DNA from: Candidatus Gallipaludibacter merdavium
Lineage (GTDB): Bacteria; Bacteroidota; Bacteroidia; Bacteroidales; Paludibacteraceae
Reading direction: 5' to 3'
NCBI GenBank assembly: GCA_017694875.1
Contig: JADIMG010000079.1
Span: 62,001 to 126,000 of the forward strand
DNA length: 64,000 nt
A model generated the notes under the pieces. It was not told the DNA's origin, searched no databases, and saw only the letters and a list, made by a program, of their open reading frames with translations. This document shows positions 1 to 9,402 of the stretch, one piece after another. Position 1 is the first letter of the stretch; each line of letters opens with the position of its first letter. The position numbers were made by a program, and so were the translations under genes.

Positions 1-579
<579 letters not shown>

Positions 580-759
580 GATACAAACATTGGTTAGTTT
601 GATGAAAGCCGTGAGGTTTTCACTTCTGAAAGGTTGTGCTGGAAAGCATGACCTTTCTTGTATTTTCAATAATAGCTTTGTCTTGCATTCTTGTTTTTGC
701 TTTAATGAATGGATGCTTCTCTTCATGCCGTTTTTCTTTCCCATCCTTCCTGTTCTTCT

Positions 760-790
760 TTTGCCGCATTAAATATATTGCTTACTTTTG
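760..790 (+). promoter_or_regulatory. Bacteroidota-type promoter for the kdsA-kdsC gene
   Basis: TTTG at 760-763, a 19-base spacer and TACTTTTG at 783-790 match the TTTG-N19..21-TAnnTTTG consensus of the primary sigma factor of this phylum. The predicted start of transcription near 797 leaves a leader of about 37 bases before the ATG at 834. The rest of 580-833 holds no convincing gene. Confidence 0.75.
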
Positions 791-833
791 CACTACCGCA
801 AACGTATTTCTGCGTGATTAAAAACATTAGAGC

Positions 834-2198
834 ATGATAGCACAGACCAAGATTATACGCATCAATTCTGATGTAACTATAGGAGGAAACCAACCTTTTA
901 CACTTTTGGCCGGACCTTGTGCCATTGAATCGGAACAGATGGCCTTTGACGTGGCGGGCAGACTTAAGGAAATCTGCGATAAACTGTCCATACCATTTGT
1001 ATTTAAGTCATCATTCGACAAGGCCAACCGTACTTCAGCCAGTGCGCCACGTGGAATAGGTATGGAGAAAGGATTGGCTGTCTTGCAAAACATCAAGCAA
1101 ACGCTTCACGTGCCAGTAGTAACCGATGTGCATGAAACATGGCAATGCAATCCGGTGGCCGAAGTGGCTGACATTTTGCAGATTCCGGCTTTTCTTTGCC
1201 GTCAGACCGATTTGCTGCTGGCTGCGGCTGCAACGGGAAAGGTGGTCAATATCAAGAAAGGGCAATTTCTGGCTCCTTGGGATATGAAGAATATTGTGGC
1301 CAAGATGCAGAGCGCTGGTAACGAAAATATCCTTCTTTGTGAACGTGGAACTTCTTTTGGTTATAACAATCTGGTGGTGGATATGAGCGGACTTGTTGAG
1401 ATGAGGCAGTTGGGTTATCCTGTGGTGTTTGATGCTACTCATTCAGTGCAAAAACCGGGTGGAAACGGTTCTTCTACAGGAGGCAACCGTGAAATGGTGC
1501 CTTATCTTATGAGAGCGGCTTTGGCAGTTGGCATTGATGGCATATTTGCAGAAATACATCCAGACCCAGACCATGCCTGGTCCGACGGACCGAATCAACT
1601 TCGTTTGGAAGATGTCGAAAGGATTCTGACGGAAGCATGTGAATTGGACCGGCTTATCAAGAAATTGGAGCTTCCCGTTAAAGGAAACATGTCAGCGTCT
1701 ACTACGTCGCCAATGGAGAGAAAACGCATTAAACTGCTACTTTCCGATATTGACGGAGTCATGACTGATGGTGGAATGTACTATACGTCACGAGGTGATT
1801 TTATGAAGAAATTCAATGCGCATGATGGTATGGGGTTGCAATTGCTTAGGCAAAAAGGGGTGAAGACAGGTATCATTACATCTGAAGACAATGATATAGC
1901 ACGCAGACGTTTCGAGAAGCTGCACCTTGACTATCTGGTGCAAGGACAGCGGGATGGAGGTAAACTGGAGGCTGCAAAGCAGATTTGTGAGAAAGAACAT
2001 ATATCCTTGTCAGAAGTGGCTTATATTGGTGATGATGTTAATTGTTTGCAACTTTTGCAGCAAGTAGGATTGGCTGCTTGTCCTTCTGATGCGGTGTGGC
2101 AGGTGAAACAGGTACCGGGCATTGTGCAACTGAAACAAAAGGGCGGACAGGGTTGTTTGCGTGAATTTACGGAATTAATCGTCAAAAATCATATATAA
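834..2198 (+). CDS. kdsA-kdsC: Fused Kdo-8-phosphate synthase / Kdo-8-phosphate phosphatase
   Basis: Residues 1-280 are Kdo-8-P synthase, which condenses arabinose-5-P with phosphoenolpyruvate: AGPCAIES at 26-33, FDKANRTS at 61-68, [10 protein letters not shown] at 72-81 and [11 protein letters not shown] at 207-217. Cys29, His203, Glu240 and Asp251 occupy the metal-ligand positions of the metal-dependent (class II) enzymes. Residues 295-454 are a KdsC-type HAD phosphatase: [10 protein letters not shown] at 305-314 with nucleophile Asp305 and acid/base Asp307, and the GDD motif at 399-401. The two enzymes catalyse successive steps of Kdo synthesis for lipid A core and are separate in Escherichia coli. 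kdsD, which makes the first substrate, follows 14 bases downstream, so the whole route to free Kdo sits in one transcript. Domain assignment is firm; channelling between them is inference. Confidence 0.93.
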   Translation: MIAQTKIIRINSDVTIGGNQPFTLLAGPCAIESEQMAFDVAGRLKEICDKLSIPFVFKSSFDKANRTSASAPRGIGMEKGLAVLQNIKQTLHVPVVTDVHETWQCNPVAEVADILQIPAFLCRQTDLLLAAAATGKVVNIKKGQFLAPWDMKNIVAKMQSAGNENILLCERGTSFGYNNLVVDMSGLVEMRQLGYPVVFDATHSVQKPGGNGSSTGGNREMVPYLMRAALAVGIDGIFAEIHPDPDHAWSDGPNQLRLEDVERILTEACELDRLIKKLELPVKGNMSASTTSPMERKRIKLLLSDIDGVMTDGGMYYTSRGDFMKKFNAHDGMGLQLLRQKGVKTGIITSEDNDIARRRFEKLHLDYLVQGQRDGGKLEAAKQICEKEHISLSEVAYIGDDVNCLQLLQQVGLAACPSDAVWQVKQVPGIVQLKQKGGQGCLREFTELIVKNHI

Positions 2199-2212
2199 AA
2201 AGTCGTTGCATC

Positions 2213-3169
2213 ATGGATTGCAAAGAAAGGAGCAGGCAAATTTTTGCCTTGGAAATAGAAGAACTCAAAAAAGTGGCCGAACACATAGGGGATGAAATGA
2301 ATGAAGTGGTGGAACTGATTTATCAATGCAAAGGGAAGCTGGTCATTTTGGGTATTGGAAAAACGGGTATTGTAGGACACAAAATAGCCGCATCACTTGC
2401 ATCAACGGGTACATCAGCCATATTTATCAATGCCGCAGAAGCCATTCATGGGGATTTGGGAATGGTTGGAAAGGATGATGTCGCTATGCTTATATCCCAT
2501 AGTGGCAGGTCGTCAGAGATATTGAATGTGATTACACCTTTGAAAAATATCGGATGCAGGGTTATAGCCATGACGGGCAATCCGCAATCGCCGTTGGCAC
2601 GGGAGGCAGAACTTGTTTTGCATGTTGATATTGAACGTGAGGCATGTCCCTTGGGATTGGCACCGACCACTTCAACAACGGCTGCTATGCTGATGGGTGA
2701 CGCACTGATGGTATGTCTGATGGAGAGACGGAATTTCAAAGCTGAGAATTTTGCTCTCTATCATCCGGGTGGTGCATTGGGCAGACAGTTGTTGGCAAGG
2801 GTAAAAGACCAGATGTGCACCGACATTCCCAAAGTATTGGAAACGACCCCTTTCAAGGATGTCATCTATACCGTTAGTGATAAACGCAAAGGAATGGCAT
2901 TGGTGTACAACGAACAGGACAAGGCTGTCGGCATCATTACCGATGGAGATATAAGGCGTACCATACAGCGTTTTGACAACATCAAGCAGTTGTGTGCAAA
3001 AGACTTTATGACACAAGGATTCAAATATATTCATAAAGATGCTTTGTTTACGGAAGCTCTTGAGCTGATGGATGTCAATAATATTACCAACCTGGCTGTA
3101 ACGGAGTCGAAACAGTCAGATTTAGTTGTGGGAATTATCACGATTCATGATATTATAGACTTCCGATAA
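2213..3169 (+). CDS. kdsD: Arabinose-5-phosphate isomerase (KpsF/GutQ family)
   Basis: Interconverts ribulose-5-P and arabinose-5-P, the first committed step to Kdo. Residues 1-190 form a SIS sugar-isomerase domain (GIGKTGIVGHKIA, then SHSGRSSEI and the segment AREAELVLHVD); residues 205-318 form two CBS domains, the standard regulatory half of this family. The length of 318 residues is close to that of E. coli KdsD (328). The gene starts 14 bases after the kdsA-kdsC stop with no promoter between, so the two are probably cotranscribed. The gene order leaves little doubt that the product feeds Kdo synthesis rather than a gut-type sugar alcohol pathway. Confidence 0.92.
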   Translation: MDCKERSRQIFALEIEELKKVAEHIGDEMNEVVELIYQCKGKLVILGIGKTGIVGHKIAASLASTGTSAIFINAAEAIHGDLGMVGKDDVAMLISHSGRSSEILNVITPLKNIGCRVIAMTGNPQSPLAREAELVLHVDIEREACPLGLAPTTSTTAAMLMGDALMVCLMERRNFKAENFALYHPGGALGRQLLARVKDQMCTDIPKVLETTPFKDVIYTVSDKRKGMALVYNEQDKAVGIITDGDIRRTIQRFDNIKQLCAKDFMTQGFKYIHKDALFTEALELMDVNNITNLAVTESKQSDLVVGIITIHDIIDFR

Positions 3170-3231
3170 TTTGATTTTGTTAAACTGGAATGGCACGATA
3201 CTTGATTATTTTTATGAAAAAAGGAGGAGTT

Positions 3232-4701
3232 ATGAAACGCACAATGAATCTTTTAATAGTGTCTTTATTTCTTGTAGCGGGAATGACAGCATGTTATTCT
3301 TCTGCTTATGTGGCAACTGTACCGGTATCAGTCTCAACTCCTCTACCATCCAATAGAGTAATTGTAACGACTGCGCAAACAACGAATTCCTATCCGGTCA
3401 ACCGACCCATAGCACAGAACTCGGATATTACCATTACGGCCAATAGTGATGAAATCAGTGCAAATCTTGATTTGCGAGCCATAGCCAATATTTTTGCCGA
3501 GTGCAGCACTTTGGAGGAATTCGAGCAGAAAATCAATGACTATAACGCCCAATTGTCTAATCTTGACTTGAATCAGGACGGATATGTGGATTATATAAGG
3601 GTGCTCGAAAAAGCTGAAGGTAATGCCCGTTTAGTGGTTTTGCAGGCTGTACTTGGTCCGGATATTTATCAGGATGTTGCGACCATTATGCTGGAGCAAT
3701 CACAAAACAATACGGTTGTTGTACAATTTATAGGCGACCCTTATATTTATGGGCCTGACTATATCATTACACCGGTTTATGTATCAGTTCCAGTTATTTA
3801 TAGCTATTTTTGGAGACCTTATTATACAGTATGGCATTCTCCATACTATTGGGGATATTATCCCACATATTATAGGAGAAGGCCCATTGTAGAAGTAAAT
3901 GTATACCATACACATATTTACAACTGCAACAGAAGGTACCATAATGAATTCCGTTATGATGCACATTATAGTTCAAGATATGAGACGATGCGTAAGAGTG
4001 TTTCGAGGAACGATTATGCCGTACGTTACCCGGAGAACAGTTTCTCCCGTAGAAATACATCAGTGAGAAATGCAAGAACATTGGAATTGGAGAATACACG
4101 AAGAAATGCAGTGCAAGCGCGTTCCACTTCACAGAGTCAACCCTCTCGTGTATCAACCTCCACGAGAAGTTCCTCTACCGGTACTTCTACCAATCGTGTG
4201 AATACAACGCAACGGACGTCAACACCTGTTACTTCGAGAAGTAGTAGCACGACGCAACGGACTTCGACACCTACTCGTACGTCAGCGCAAAGCTCGTCAT
4301 CCAGGAGCACTTCTTCCTCTACAGGGGTAACTTCTGGAGCAACAACAGTGAGAAGAACAACGTCGGCCGCCTCTTTTTCTGCTCGTACATCGACACCGAA
4401 GGTACAGAGTGGTAGTTCTTCTGGACGCTCCTCCTCGACGGTAAAACGTTCTTCTACGTCTACAGCGGTGAAAAAAGTGCAAACGCCAGCATCATCTGTA
4501 CGCAAGAGCTCATCTACTTCGTCCAGTTCGAGGGCGGCAAAGCGCTCTTCATCAACAACGGTGAAAAAGGCACAAACGTCAACCTCTTCTGTGCGTAAGA
4601 GTTCATCTACTTCGTCCAGTTCAAAGGCGGCAAAGCGTACTTCTTCATCCACATCGCGTTCATCTTCAAGTCGAACTTCTTCCAGCAGTAGCAGAAGATA
4701 G
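3232..4701 (+). CDS. Lipoprotein with Tyr-rich middle and long Ser/Thr/Arg/Lys-rich tail
   Basis: The start at 3232 is chosen because AAGGAGG lies just upstream and because it gives a lipoprotein signal (MKRTMNLLIVSLFLVAGMTA then Cys); an in-frame ATG at 3190 would add 14 residues that spoil the signal. After the lipobox come about 100 residues with an EF-hand-like loop (DLNQDGYVDYI), then a Tyr/His/Pro-rich segment with many aromatic residues (GYYPTYYRRRP and neighbours), then about 200 residues of nearly pure Ser, Thr, Arg and Lys. The tail holds two copies of a 31-residue unit (VKKxQTxxSSVRKSSSTSSSSxAAKR) at 4468-4560 and 4561-4653. The tail is expected to be disordered and strongly basic, possibly binding anionic polysaccharide or LPS; that is inference. 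It is downstream of kdsD and ends at a bidirectional terminator. Confidence 0.75.
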   Translation: MKRTMNLLIVSLFLVAGMTACYSSAYVATVPVSVSTPLPSNRVIVTTAQTTNSYPVNRPIAQNSDITITANSDEISANLDLRAIANIFAECSTLEEFEQKINDYNAQLSNLDLNQDGYVDYIRVLEKAEGNARLVVLQAVLGPDIYQDVATIMLEQSQNNTVVVQFIGDPYIYGPDYIITPVYVSVPVIYSYFWRPYYTVWHSPYYWGYYPTYYRRRPIVEVNVYHTHIYNCNRRYHNEFRYDAHYSSRYETMRKSVSRNDYAVRYPENSFSRRNTSVRNARTLELENTRRNAVQARSTSQSQPSRVSTSTRSSSTGTSTNRVNTTQRTSTPVTSRSSSTTQRTSTPTRTSAQSSSSRSTSSSTGVTSGATTVRRTTSAASFSARTSTPKVQSGSSSGRSSSTVKRSSTSTAVKKVQTPASSVRKSSSTSSSSRAAKRSSSTTVKKAQTSTSSVRKSSSTSSSSKAAKRTSSSTSRSSSSRTSSSSSRR

Positions 4702-4724
4702 AGATAGATAGAATATAAAAAAAC

Positions 4725-4762
4725 GGACTTTGACAGAAAAAACTTGTCAAAGTCCATTTTTT
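4725..4762. terminator. Bidirectional terminator between the lipoprotein gene and murG
   Basis: A perfect 11-bp stem (GGACTTTGACA at 4725-4735 with TGTCAAAGTCC at 4745-4755) is flanked by an A-run on the left and a T-run at 4757-4762, so it can serve both converging genes. Confidence 0.88.
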
Positions 4763-4780
4763 ATAGGATTGTTTGATATG

Positions 4781-5875
4781 CTATTGAGCTATCTTGATGA
4801 TTTCATTTGCAATGCGTTCAGCAGAATCCTTTTCAGCAAGTTTCAAGATGTTTTGGGAAAGTGCAACCAATTTCTCGTCATCTTCAATAAGCTTCAGTGC
4901 TTCAGGAATCAGCTTCTGTGGGGCTTCCGCATCTTTGACAAGCACTGCTGCTGACTCATTGACCAATGCCATGGCATTGTGGGTTTGGTGGTCTTCTGCT
5001 ACATTGGGTGAAGGCACTAGAATAGCCGGTTTTCCCAATAGACATAGTTCGGAAATGGAACTGGCACCAGCACGCGAGATGACCAAGTCAGCTATGGAAT
5101 AGGCATAGTCCATGCGGCTGACAAAATCGGTTACCAGCAGATTGGGATTGTTAATGGCTTTGCTGGCTTCTTTTGCTTGTTCGAAATAATATTTACCGGT
5201 TTGCCAAATGATTTGGATACCGGCATCCGCTAAAGCCTGTAAAGAACCGATAACGCTGTTGTTGATGGTACGGGCACCAAGACTTCCTCCTACTATCAGC
5301 AGTGTTTTCCGTTCAGGAGTGAAGTGAAAATAATCATAGGCCACTTGTGCTTTGGCGGGTATATCCATTAGATTTTGCCTGACGGGATTGCCGGTAAGCA
5401 ATATCTTGTCGGCAGGAAAGAACCGTTCCATACCATGATAGGCTACACAGATAATAGAAGCTTTTTTTGCTAAAAGTTTGTTGGTTACCCCAGCATAGGA
5501 ATTCTGCTCCTGCAATACCGTTGGAACACCTAACCAGTTGGAGGCACGGAGCGCTGCACCACTGGCATATCCGCCTACGCCGATTGCCACATCCGGACGG
5601 AAATCTTTTACAATCTTACGTGCCATTAGCAGGCTTTTCCCCAGCTTCACAAGCACGGCAATGTTTTTCAGCAAATTCTTGCGGTCAAACCCGGCAATGG
5701 GCAACCCAATGATTTTATATCCGGCTGCTGGAACACGTTCCATTTCCATCCGTCCCAAAGCACCAACAAATAGTATTTCGCAATCCGGTTGTTTCGCTTT
5801 CAAGGCATTGGCTATGGATACAGCCGGGAAAATATGGCCACCGGTGCCACCACCGGAAATCAAATAACGTTTCAT
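4781..5875 (-). CDS. murG: UDP-GlcNAc:lipid I N-acetylglucosaminyltransferase
   Basis: Peripheral inner-membrane GT28 enzyme that makes lipid II from lipid I. The N-terminal glycine loop GGGTGGH is at residues 8-14; the C-terminal donor half has SRAGASSISELCLLGKPAILVP. The length of 364 is normal. The gene lies 33 bases downstream of ftsW in the same direction, and the pair reads as a short operon ending at the terminator at 4725-4762. In most bacteria murG and ftsW sit inside the division/cell-wall (dcw) cluster next to murC, murD and ftsQAZ; none of those genes is in this window, so the pair appears detached. Confidence 0.96.
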   Translation of the reverse strand: MKRYLISGGGTGGHIFPAVSIANALKAKQPDCEILFVGALGRMEMERVPAAGYKIIGLPIAGFDRKNLLKNIAVLVKLGKSLLMARKIVKDFRPDVAIGVGGYASGAALRASNWLGVPTVLQEQNSYAGVTNKLLAKKASIICVAYHGMERFFPADKILLTGNPVRQNLMDIPAKAQVAYDYFHFTPERKTLLIVGGSLGARTINNSVIGSLQALADAGIQIIWQTGKYYFEQAKEASKAINNPNLLVTDFVSRMDYAYSIADLVISRAGASSISELCLLGKPAILVPSPNVAEDHQTHNAMALVNESAAVLVKDAEAPQKLIPEALKLIEDDEKLVALSQNILKLAEKDSAERIANEIIKIAQ

Positions 5876-5908
5876 ACAATATCCTTTTTAGAATGGTTTC
5901 CTTGCTGA

Positions 5909-7168
5909 TTATTTTTCTTCAAGTATTTCTTCAGTCGGCAATTCTTCTTCCTCTGGTAAATCCTGTACGGTCACTAATTGTGCATCTTCCGTAGCCGCTT
6001 TTTCTTCCTCTTCCTCTAATTTGTTGTGCCTTTGCAAGCACATGATAATGGCAAAATAGCAACTGGTCAGCACAATGGATGTACCTCCGTGGCTGATGAG
6101 CGGAAGTGGCTGTCCTGTTACAGGTCCCGTATTCGTAGCAACGCAAATGTTGAGCAATGCCTGATAGGTAATCATTGATGCCAGTCCCATGATGGCAATG
6201 GAGTCATAGCTGTTTTTCATTCTATTAGCCAAATAGCCAGCTCTGAACAGCAAGGACAAATACAACATAATGATGATAATGCCACCAATGGAACCGAATT
6301 CCTCCACAATGATGGCGTAGATATAGTCGGCATAGGCCAAAGGCAGAAAGTCGCGTTCAACACTGTTGCCGGGTCCTACACCAATCAAACCACCTTTGGC
6401 AATGGCCAGCTGACTGTATATTTCCTGAATGTTTTCGTCTGTAACAGTGTATTTGTCCTCTTCGTTTTCCTTGTCCATAAAGCGGTCAATACGGCCCACC
6501 CATGTATAGGAACGGCGTAAGATGCTGGGCATACTCTCATAAGGCGTTACTTTAACGATGAAGTAGCCGCATACTCCGATAGCTGCAATAATGACTATGG
6601 GCAATAGAATGCGCTTGAAAAATGGTAGTCCGCTTACAAACATCATGGTCAGACTTACAGCAAACAGCAAAATGGCGGTGGAGAGGTTGGTAAAGACAAT
6701 CAGTCCACAAATACAAATGATATATCCGAAGGCAATTTTATAGTTTTTGCTTTCCGACTGGCTGTCGTGTATGGTACTCATGTAGTGGGCAAGTGTCAAT
6801 ATGAGTGCCAGCTTTCCAAATTCGGATGGCTGAAATTGGAAACCCAATATATTGAGCCAACGTGCATTGATATTGTTGTCAGAAACCCCAATAAACAATA
6901 CTGCAATAAGCATAACTATAGATATCCAGCATAAAATGATTCCGCCATAACGGACCAGATTTCTTGGCATGATTTGCCCCAACATCACAATTGCGATGCC
7001 GATAGCCAGGAATGACATGTGGGATATTACTGGATCCATGTATGAATTGGCCTTGTATGCCAGAGCACTACTGGCACTGAACATGACTATGGCTGACCAT
7101 GCACATAAGGCTATATATATAAGCCAGATATAAGTATCACCGATAAAATATCTTTTGAGAAACTTCAT
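5909..7168 (-). CDS. ftsW: Septal peptidoglycan polymerase, SEDS family FtsW/RodA
   Basis: A polytopic membrane protein of 419 residues with about ten hydrophobic segments and the SEDS signature near the end (PLPLISHGGTSIVLTSCYFA). The segment FQFQPSEFGKLALI is the typical FtsW/RodA membrane motif after the fourth helix. It polymerises lipid II during division together with a class B PBP. The cytoplasmic tail after residue 390 is strongly acidic (repeated Glu, EEEEEEKAAT and EEEELPTEE). The partnership with murG favours FtsW over RodA, though sequence alone does not fully exclude RodA. A promoter overlapping a duplicated 35-bp element lies directly upstream. Confidence 0.9.
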   Translation of the reverse strand: MKFLKRYFIGDTYIWLIYIALCAWSAIVMFSASSALAYKANSYMDPVISHMSFLAIGIAIVMLGQIMPRNLVRYGGIILCWISIVMLIAVLFIGVSDNNINARWLNILGFQFQPSEFGKLALILTLAHYMSTIHDSQSESKNYKIAFGYIICICGLIVFTNLSTAILLFAVSLTMMFVSGLPFFKRILLPIVIIAAIGVCGYFIVKVTPYESMPSILRRSYTWVGRIDRFMDKENEEDKYTVTDENIQEIYSQLAIAKGGLIGVGPGNSVERDFLPLAYADYIYAIIVEEFGSIGGIIIIMLYLSLLFRAGYLANRMKNSYDSIAIMGLASMITYQALLNICVATNTGPVTGQPLPLISHGGTSIVLTSCYFAIIMCLQRHNKLEEEEEKAATEDAQLVTVQDLPEEEELPTEEILEEK

Positions 7169-7190
7169 AATCTCAGTTCTTTTGAATGGA

Positions 7191-7222
7191 CAAAGATAGT
7201 GAAAACCGAATGCAGAGACAAA
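7191..7222 (-). promoter_or_regulatory. Promoter for ftsW-murG
   Basis: Read on the minus strand: TTTG at 7222-7219, a 20-base spacer, TATCTTTG at 7198-7191. The predicted transcript starts near 7184, 16 bases before the ftsW ATG. The promoter is mostly inside the first copy of the direct repeat at 7195-7229. Confidence 0.75.
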
Positions 7223-7331
7223 TGCAAAACAAGGTTTTGTGATTTGTCTTTGCTGAGGTGCATCCTATTTTATCGAATGATAGTGAAAACCGAATGCAGA
7301 GACAAATGCAAAATGTAGTTTCGTGAGTTGT
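7195..7331. repeat. Two 35-bp perfect direct repeats upstream of ftsW
   Basis: Positions 7195-7229 and 7279-7313 are identical over 35 bases (beginning GATAGTGAAAACCGAATGCA) and stay similar for a further 18 bases (to 7247 and 7331). The period is 84 bp. The left copy carries the -33 box and the end of the -7 box of the ftsW promoter; in the right copy the last bases of the -7 box are lost (ATTC instead of TTTG), so it would be a weaker or silent promoter. This occupies most of the ftsW-dgt gap (7169-7365). Confidence 0.85.
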
Positions 7332-7365
7332 GATACCTCTGTCTTTTCATGTATCGTATAAGATC

Positions 7366-8688
7366 CTACAGCGAGGGTAGGCTCATACCTGTTATTTTCC
7401 GGTATAAATCCAGTGCATAGATATCTGTCATGCCTGATACATAATCTAAGATAGACAGGATGCGTGTATAATTGTCTTCACTGTGCACATCATATTGTAC
7501 TGGTACCCGGTTAAGGAGTTGTTTGGAATATGCCTGATTGGGTTCAAAGGCAGCTGCAATAAATGCTTCCAGCAAGGTGCTGATGATTTTATAACCTGCC
7601 AATTCAACGTCCAATACTTCTTGTGAGCAATAGATTTTCTTGACCGCCACATCCACGCAAGTCTGATAAGCTTCTTTGAGCATGGGAGGCATTTGCTTGA
7701 TAAGCGGTGTGGTGAGTGTACCTTGTAATATTTCGTTTTCGTGAGTAATAAAGGCATCCACACAAGCATCAATCAGATTGCCAATAACGGCAGAACGCAA
7801 ATAAGCAATCTGCTCGTTGTTGTCTGTAACCATGTTCCAAATTTCCTGTACACGTGCGTGTTTCTCTTGTGGAATGAAATTCATCATTAGGTCACGTGTT
7901 TCTTCCTTGGAAAGAATCCGGAGTTTATAGGCATCCTCCAAATCCATAATCTGATAGCAGATGTCATCGGCAGCTTCTACCAGAAACACAAGTGGGTGCC
8001 TCATGTATTGGTGTTCGTTGAGCGGAGAATGGCCAATGCCCAATTCACGGGCTATTTTCAAGTAGCTTTCTTCTTCTGACTGGAAGAAACCGAATTTGGC
8101 TTTCCCTTTGGCTTCTGTCGAAGCGAATGGATATTTGATGATGGATGCCAATGTACTGTAGGTAAGAACAAAACCACCTTTTCTGCGACCTAAAAATTGA
8201 TGGGTGAGCAGACGGAAGGCATTGGCATTTCCTTCAAATAAGGTGCAATCGGCCCATTCCCTGTCGCTTAACTTGTCTTTGAGACTTTGCCCTTTCCCCT
8301 CGGAAAAGAATGTGCCGATGGCTTTCTCGCCGGAATGGCCGAAGGGGGGGTTGCCCAAGTCATGCGCCAAGCATGCGGCAGAAACGATATATCCCAATTC
8401 ACTGATGTAAGGATTATCTACTCCTTTGCTTTGCAGGCAGCTGGCGATGCGGCTGCCTAATGAGCGTCCGACACTGGCCACTTCCAGACTGTGGGTCAGA
8501 CGGTTGTGCACGAAGATGCTTCCCGGGAGCGGGAACACTTGTGTCTTGTTTTGCAGACGGCGGAAGGAGGATGAGAATATCAGACGGTCAAAGTCGCGTT
8601 GAAACTCGTTGCGTGCATCGTGACTTTCCTTGTGGTATTCTTCCAATCCAAATCGTTTGGGGGTAATGAGCTGTTTCCAATTCATCAT
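7366..8688 (-). CDS. dgt: Deoxyguanosinetriphosphate triphosphohydrolase-like HD protein
   Basis: Hydrolyses dNTPs to deoxynucleoside and tripolyphosphate, affecting dNTP pools. The HD-domain ligands are visible: RLTHSLEV with His66, AHDLGNPPFGHSG with His109 and Asp110, and a later Asp in LVEAADDICYQI. The length of 440 matches the shorter dGTPase subfamily. The start codon overlaps the stop of the upstream YgjP-like gene as ATGA (8685-8688), implying translational coupling. Substrate preference cannot be read from sequence. dGTPases are sometimes phage-defence proteins, but the housekeeping operon here does not point that way. Confidence 0.9.
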   Translation of the reverse strand: MMNWKQLITPKRFGLEEYHKESHDARNEFQRDFDRLIFSSSFRRLQNKTQVFPLPGSIFVHNRLTHSLEVASVGRSLGSRIASCLQSKGVDNPYISELGYIVSAACLAHDLGNPPFGHSGEKAIGTFFSEGKGQSLKDKLSDREWADCTLFEGNANAFRLLTHQFLGRRKGGFVLTYSTLASIIKYPFASTEAKGKAKFGFFQSEEESYLKIARELGIGHSPLNEHQYMRHPLVFLVEAADDICYQIMDLEDAYKLRILSKEETRDLMMNFIPQEKHARVQEIWNMVTDNNEQIAYLRSAVIGNLIDACVDAFITHENEILQGTLTTPLIKQMPPMLKEAYQTCVDVAVKKIYCSQEVLDVELAGYKIISTLLEAFIAAAFEPNQAYSKQLLNRVPVQYDVHSEDNYTRILSILDYVSGMTDIYALDLYRKITGMSLPSL

Positions 8689-9401
8689 GTCGGTATTCTT
8701 ATTTTTTTAAGTTCTTGTTTCAATGTTTGACTTTGTCCGTTTGTACATTGGTTGAGCAATGCCTGGAAACGTGGTCCATGGTTCATTTCTATGGTGTGGC
8801 ACAACTCGTGCAGCAACACATAATCTATCAGTGGTTCAGGAGCCAGCAGCAGATATAATGACAAACTGATGTGCTTCTTGCTGGTGCAGCTTCCCCAAGA
8901 CGTATGTTTGCTGCGTATGCTTACTTTGTTGTACGTGAAGCCGTGTTTCTTTGCCAGTAATTCCAACCGCTGGGGCAGGTAGGCTGTTGCATCTTTCCGA
9001 AGAAAATAGCTCAGTCCTCTTATCAGTTGAGGTTGAATAGCATTTACGCTTGTATTGTCCGGATAATATATCTCCAGAATGTCATTATTCCTTTTGAAAA
9101 ACAAGTTTTTGCGTTCTTTGTCCTCTATGAGTCTTACTGTGAAAAATAGCGTCTTCATTCCATCATAAACGCTATTGCCGGACGGAGTTCTGCTTTTGAG
9201 TTTGTTCTGTTTGGAGACAATTACCGACTTGTTCTCACTCAAAAAATCCCGGGCTTTTGTCAGGTAGCGTTTCCCGGGAACATATACGGAAATGGCAGAG
9301 GCACTGATTTTAATGCGTATCTGTCTTCCTTGACTTAATAGGAATACAATTTTTCCGAGTTCTTTGTCAAAACAACTTTCGATGATGGGTAATGCAGGCA
9401 T
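8685..9401 (-). CDS. YgjP/WLM-type zinc metallopeptidase-like protein (M48-related)
   Basis: The C-terminal part has the zinc site LLHELCHTIEMNHGPRFQALL, i.e. HExxH followed by a third His in NHGPRF, which is the signature of the YgjP (DUF45) family. The N-terminal half is the family's strand-rich domain with the conserved core VSIRSKHTSWGSCTSKKHISL just before the zinc site. The length of 238 is typical. Cytoplasmic; E. coli YgjP biological role is not settled. It starts one base after the upstream methyltransferase stop and overlaps dgt, so it belongs to a four-gene operon with the S41 protease, methyltransferase and dGTPase. Confidence 0.85.
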   Translation of the reverse strand: MPALPIIESCFDKELGKIVFLLSQGRQIRIKISASAISVYVPGKRYLTKARDFLSENKSVIVSKQNKLKSRTPSGNSVYDGMKTLFFTVRLIEDKERKNLFFKRNNDILEIYYPDNTSVNAIQPQLIRGLSYFLRKDATAYLPQRLELLAKKHGFTYNKVSIRSKHTSWGSCTSKKHISLSLYLLLAPEPLIDYVLLHELCHTIEMNHGPRFQALLNQCTNGQSQTLKQELKKIRIPT

Positions 9402-9402
9402 A

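Noticed and set aside
590-821. Two small plus-strand frames between the first gene and kdsA-kdsC
   Set aside because: Both overlap the promoter, have no ribosome-binding site, and are T-rich noise.
4137-4757. A 206-residue minus-strand frame rich in Glu, Val and Leu opposite the lipoprotein tail
   Set aside because: It is the antisense of the Ser/Thr/Arg repeats, whose codon bias keeps the opposite frame open, and it runs over the terminator.
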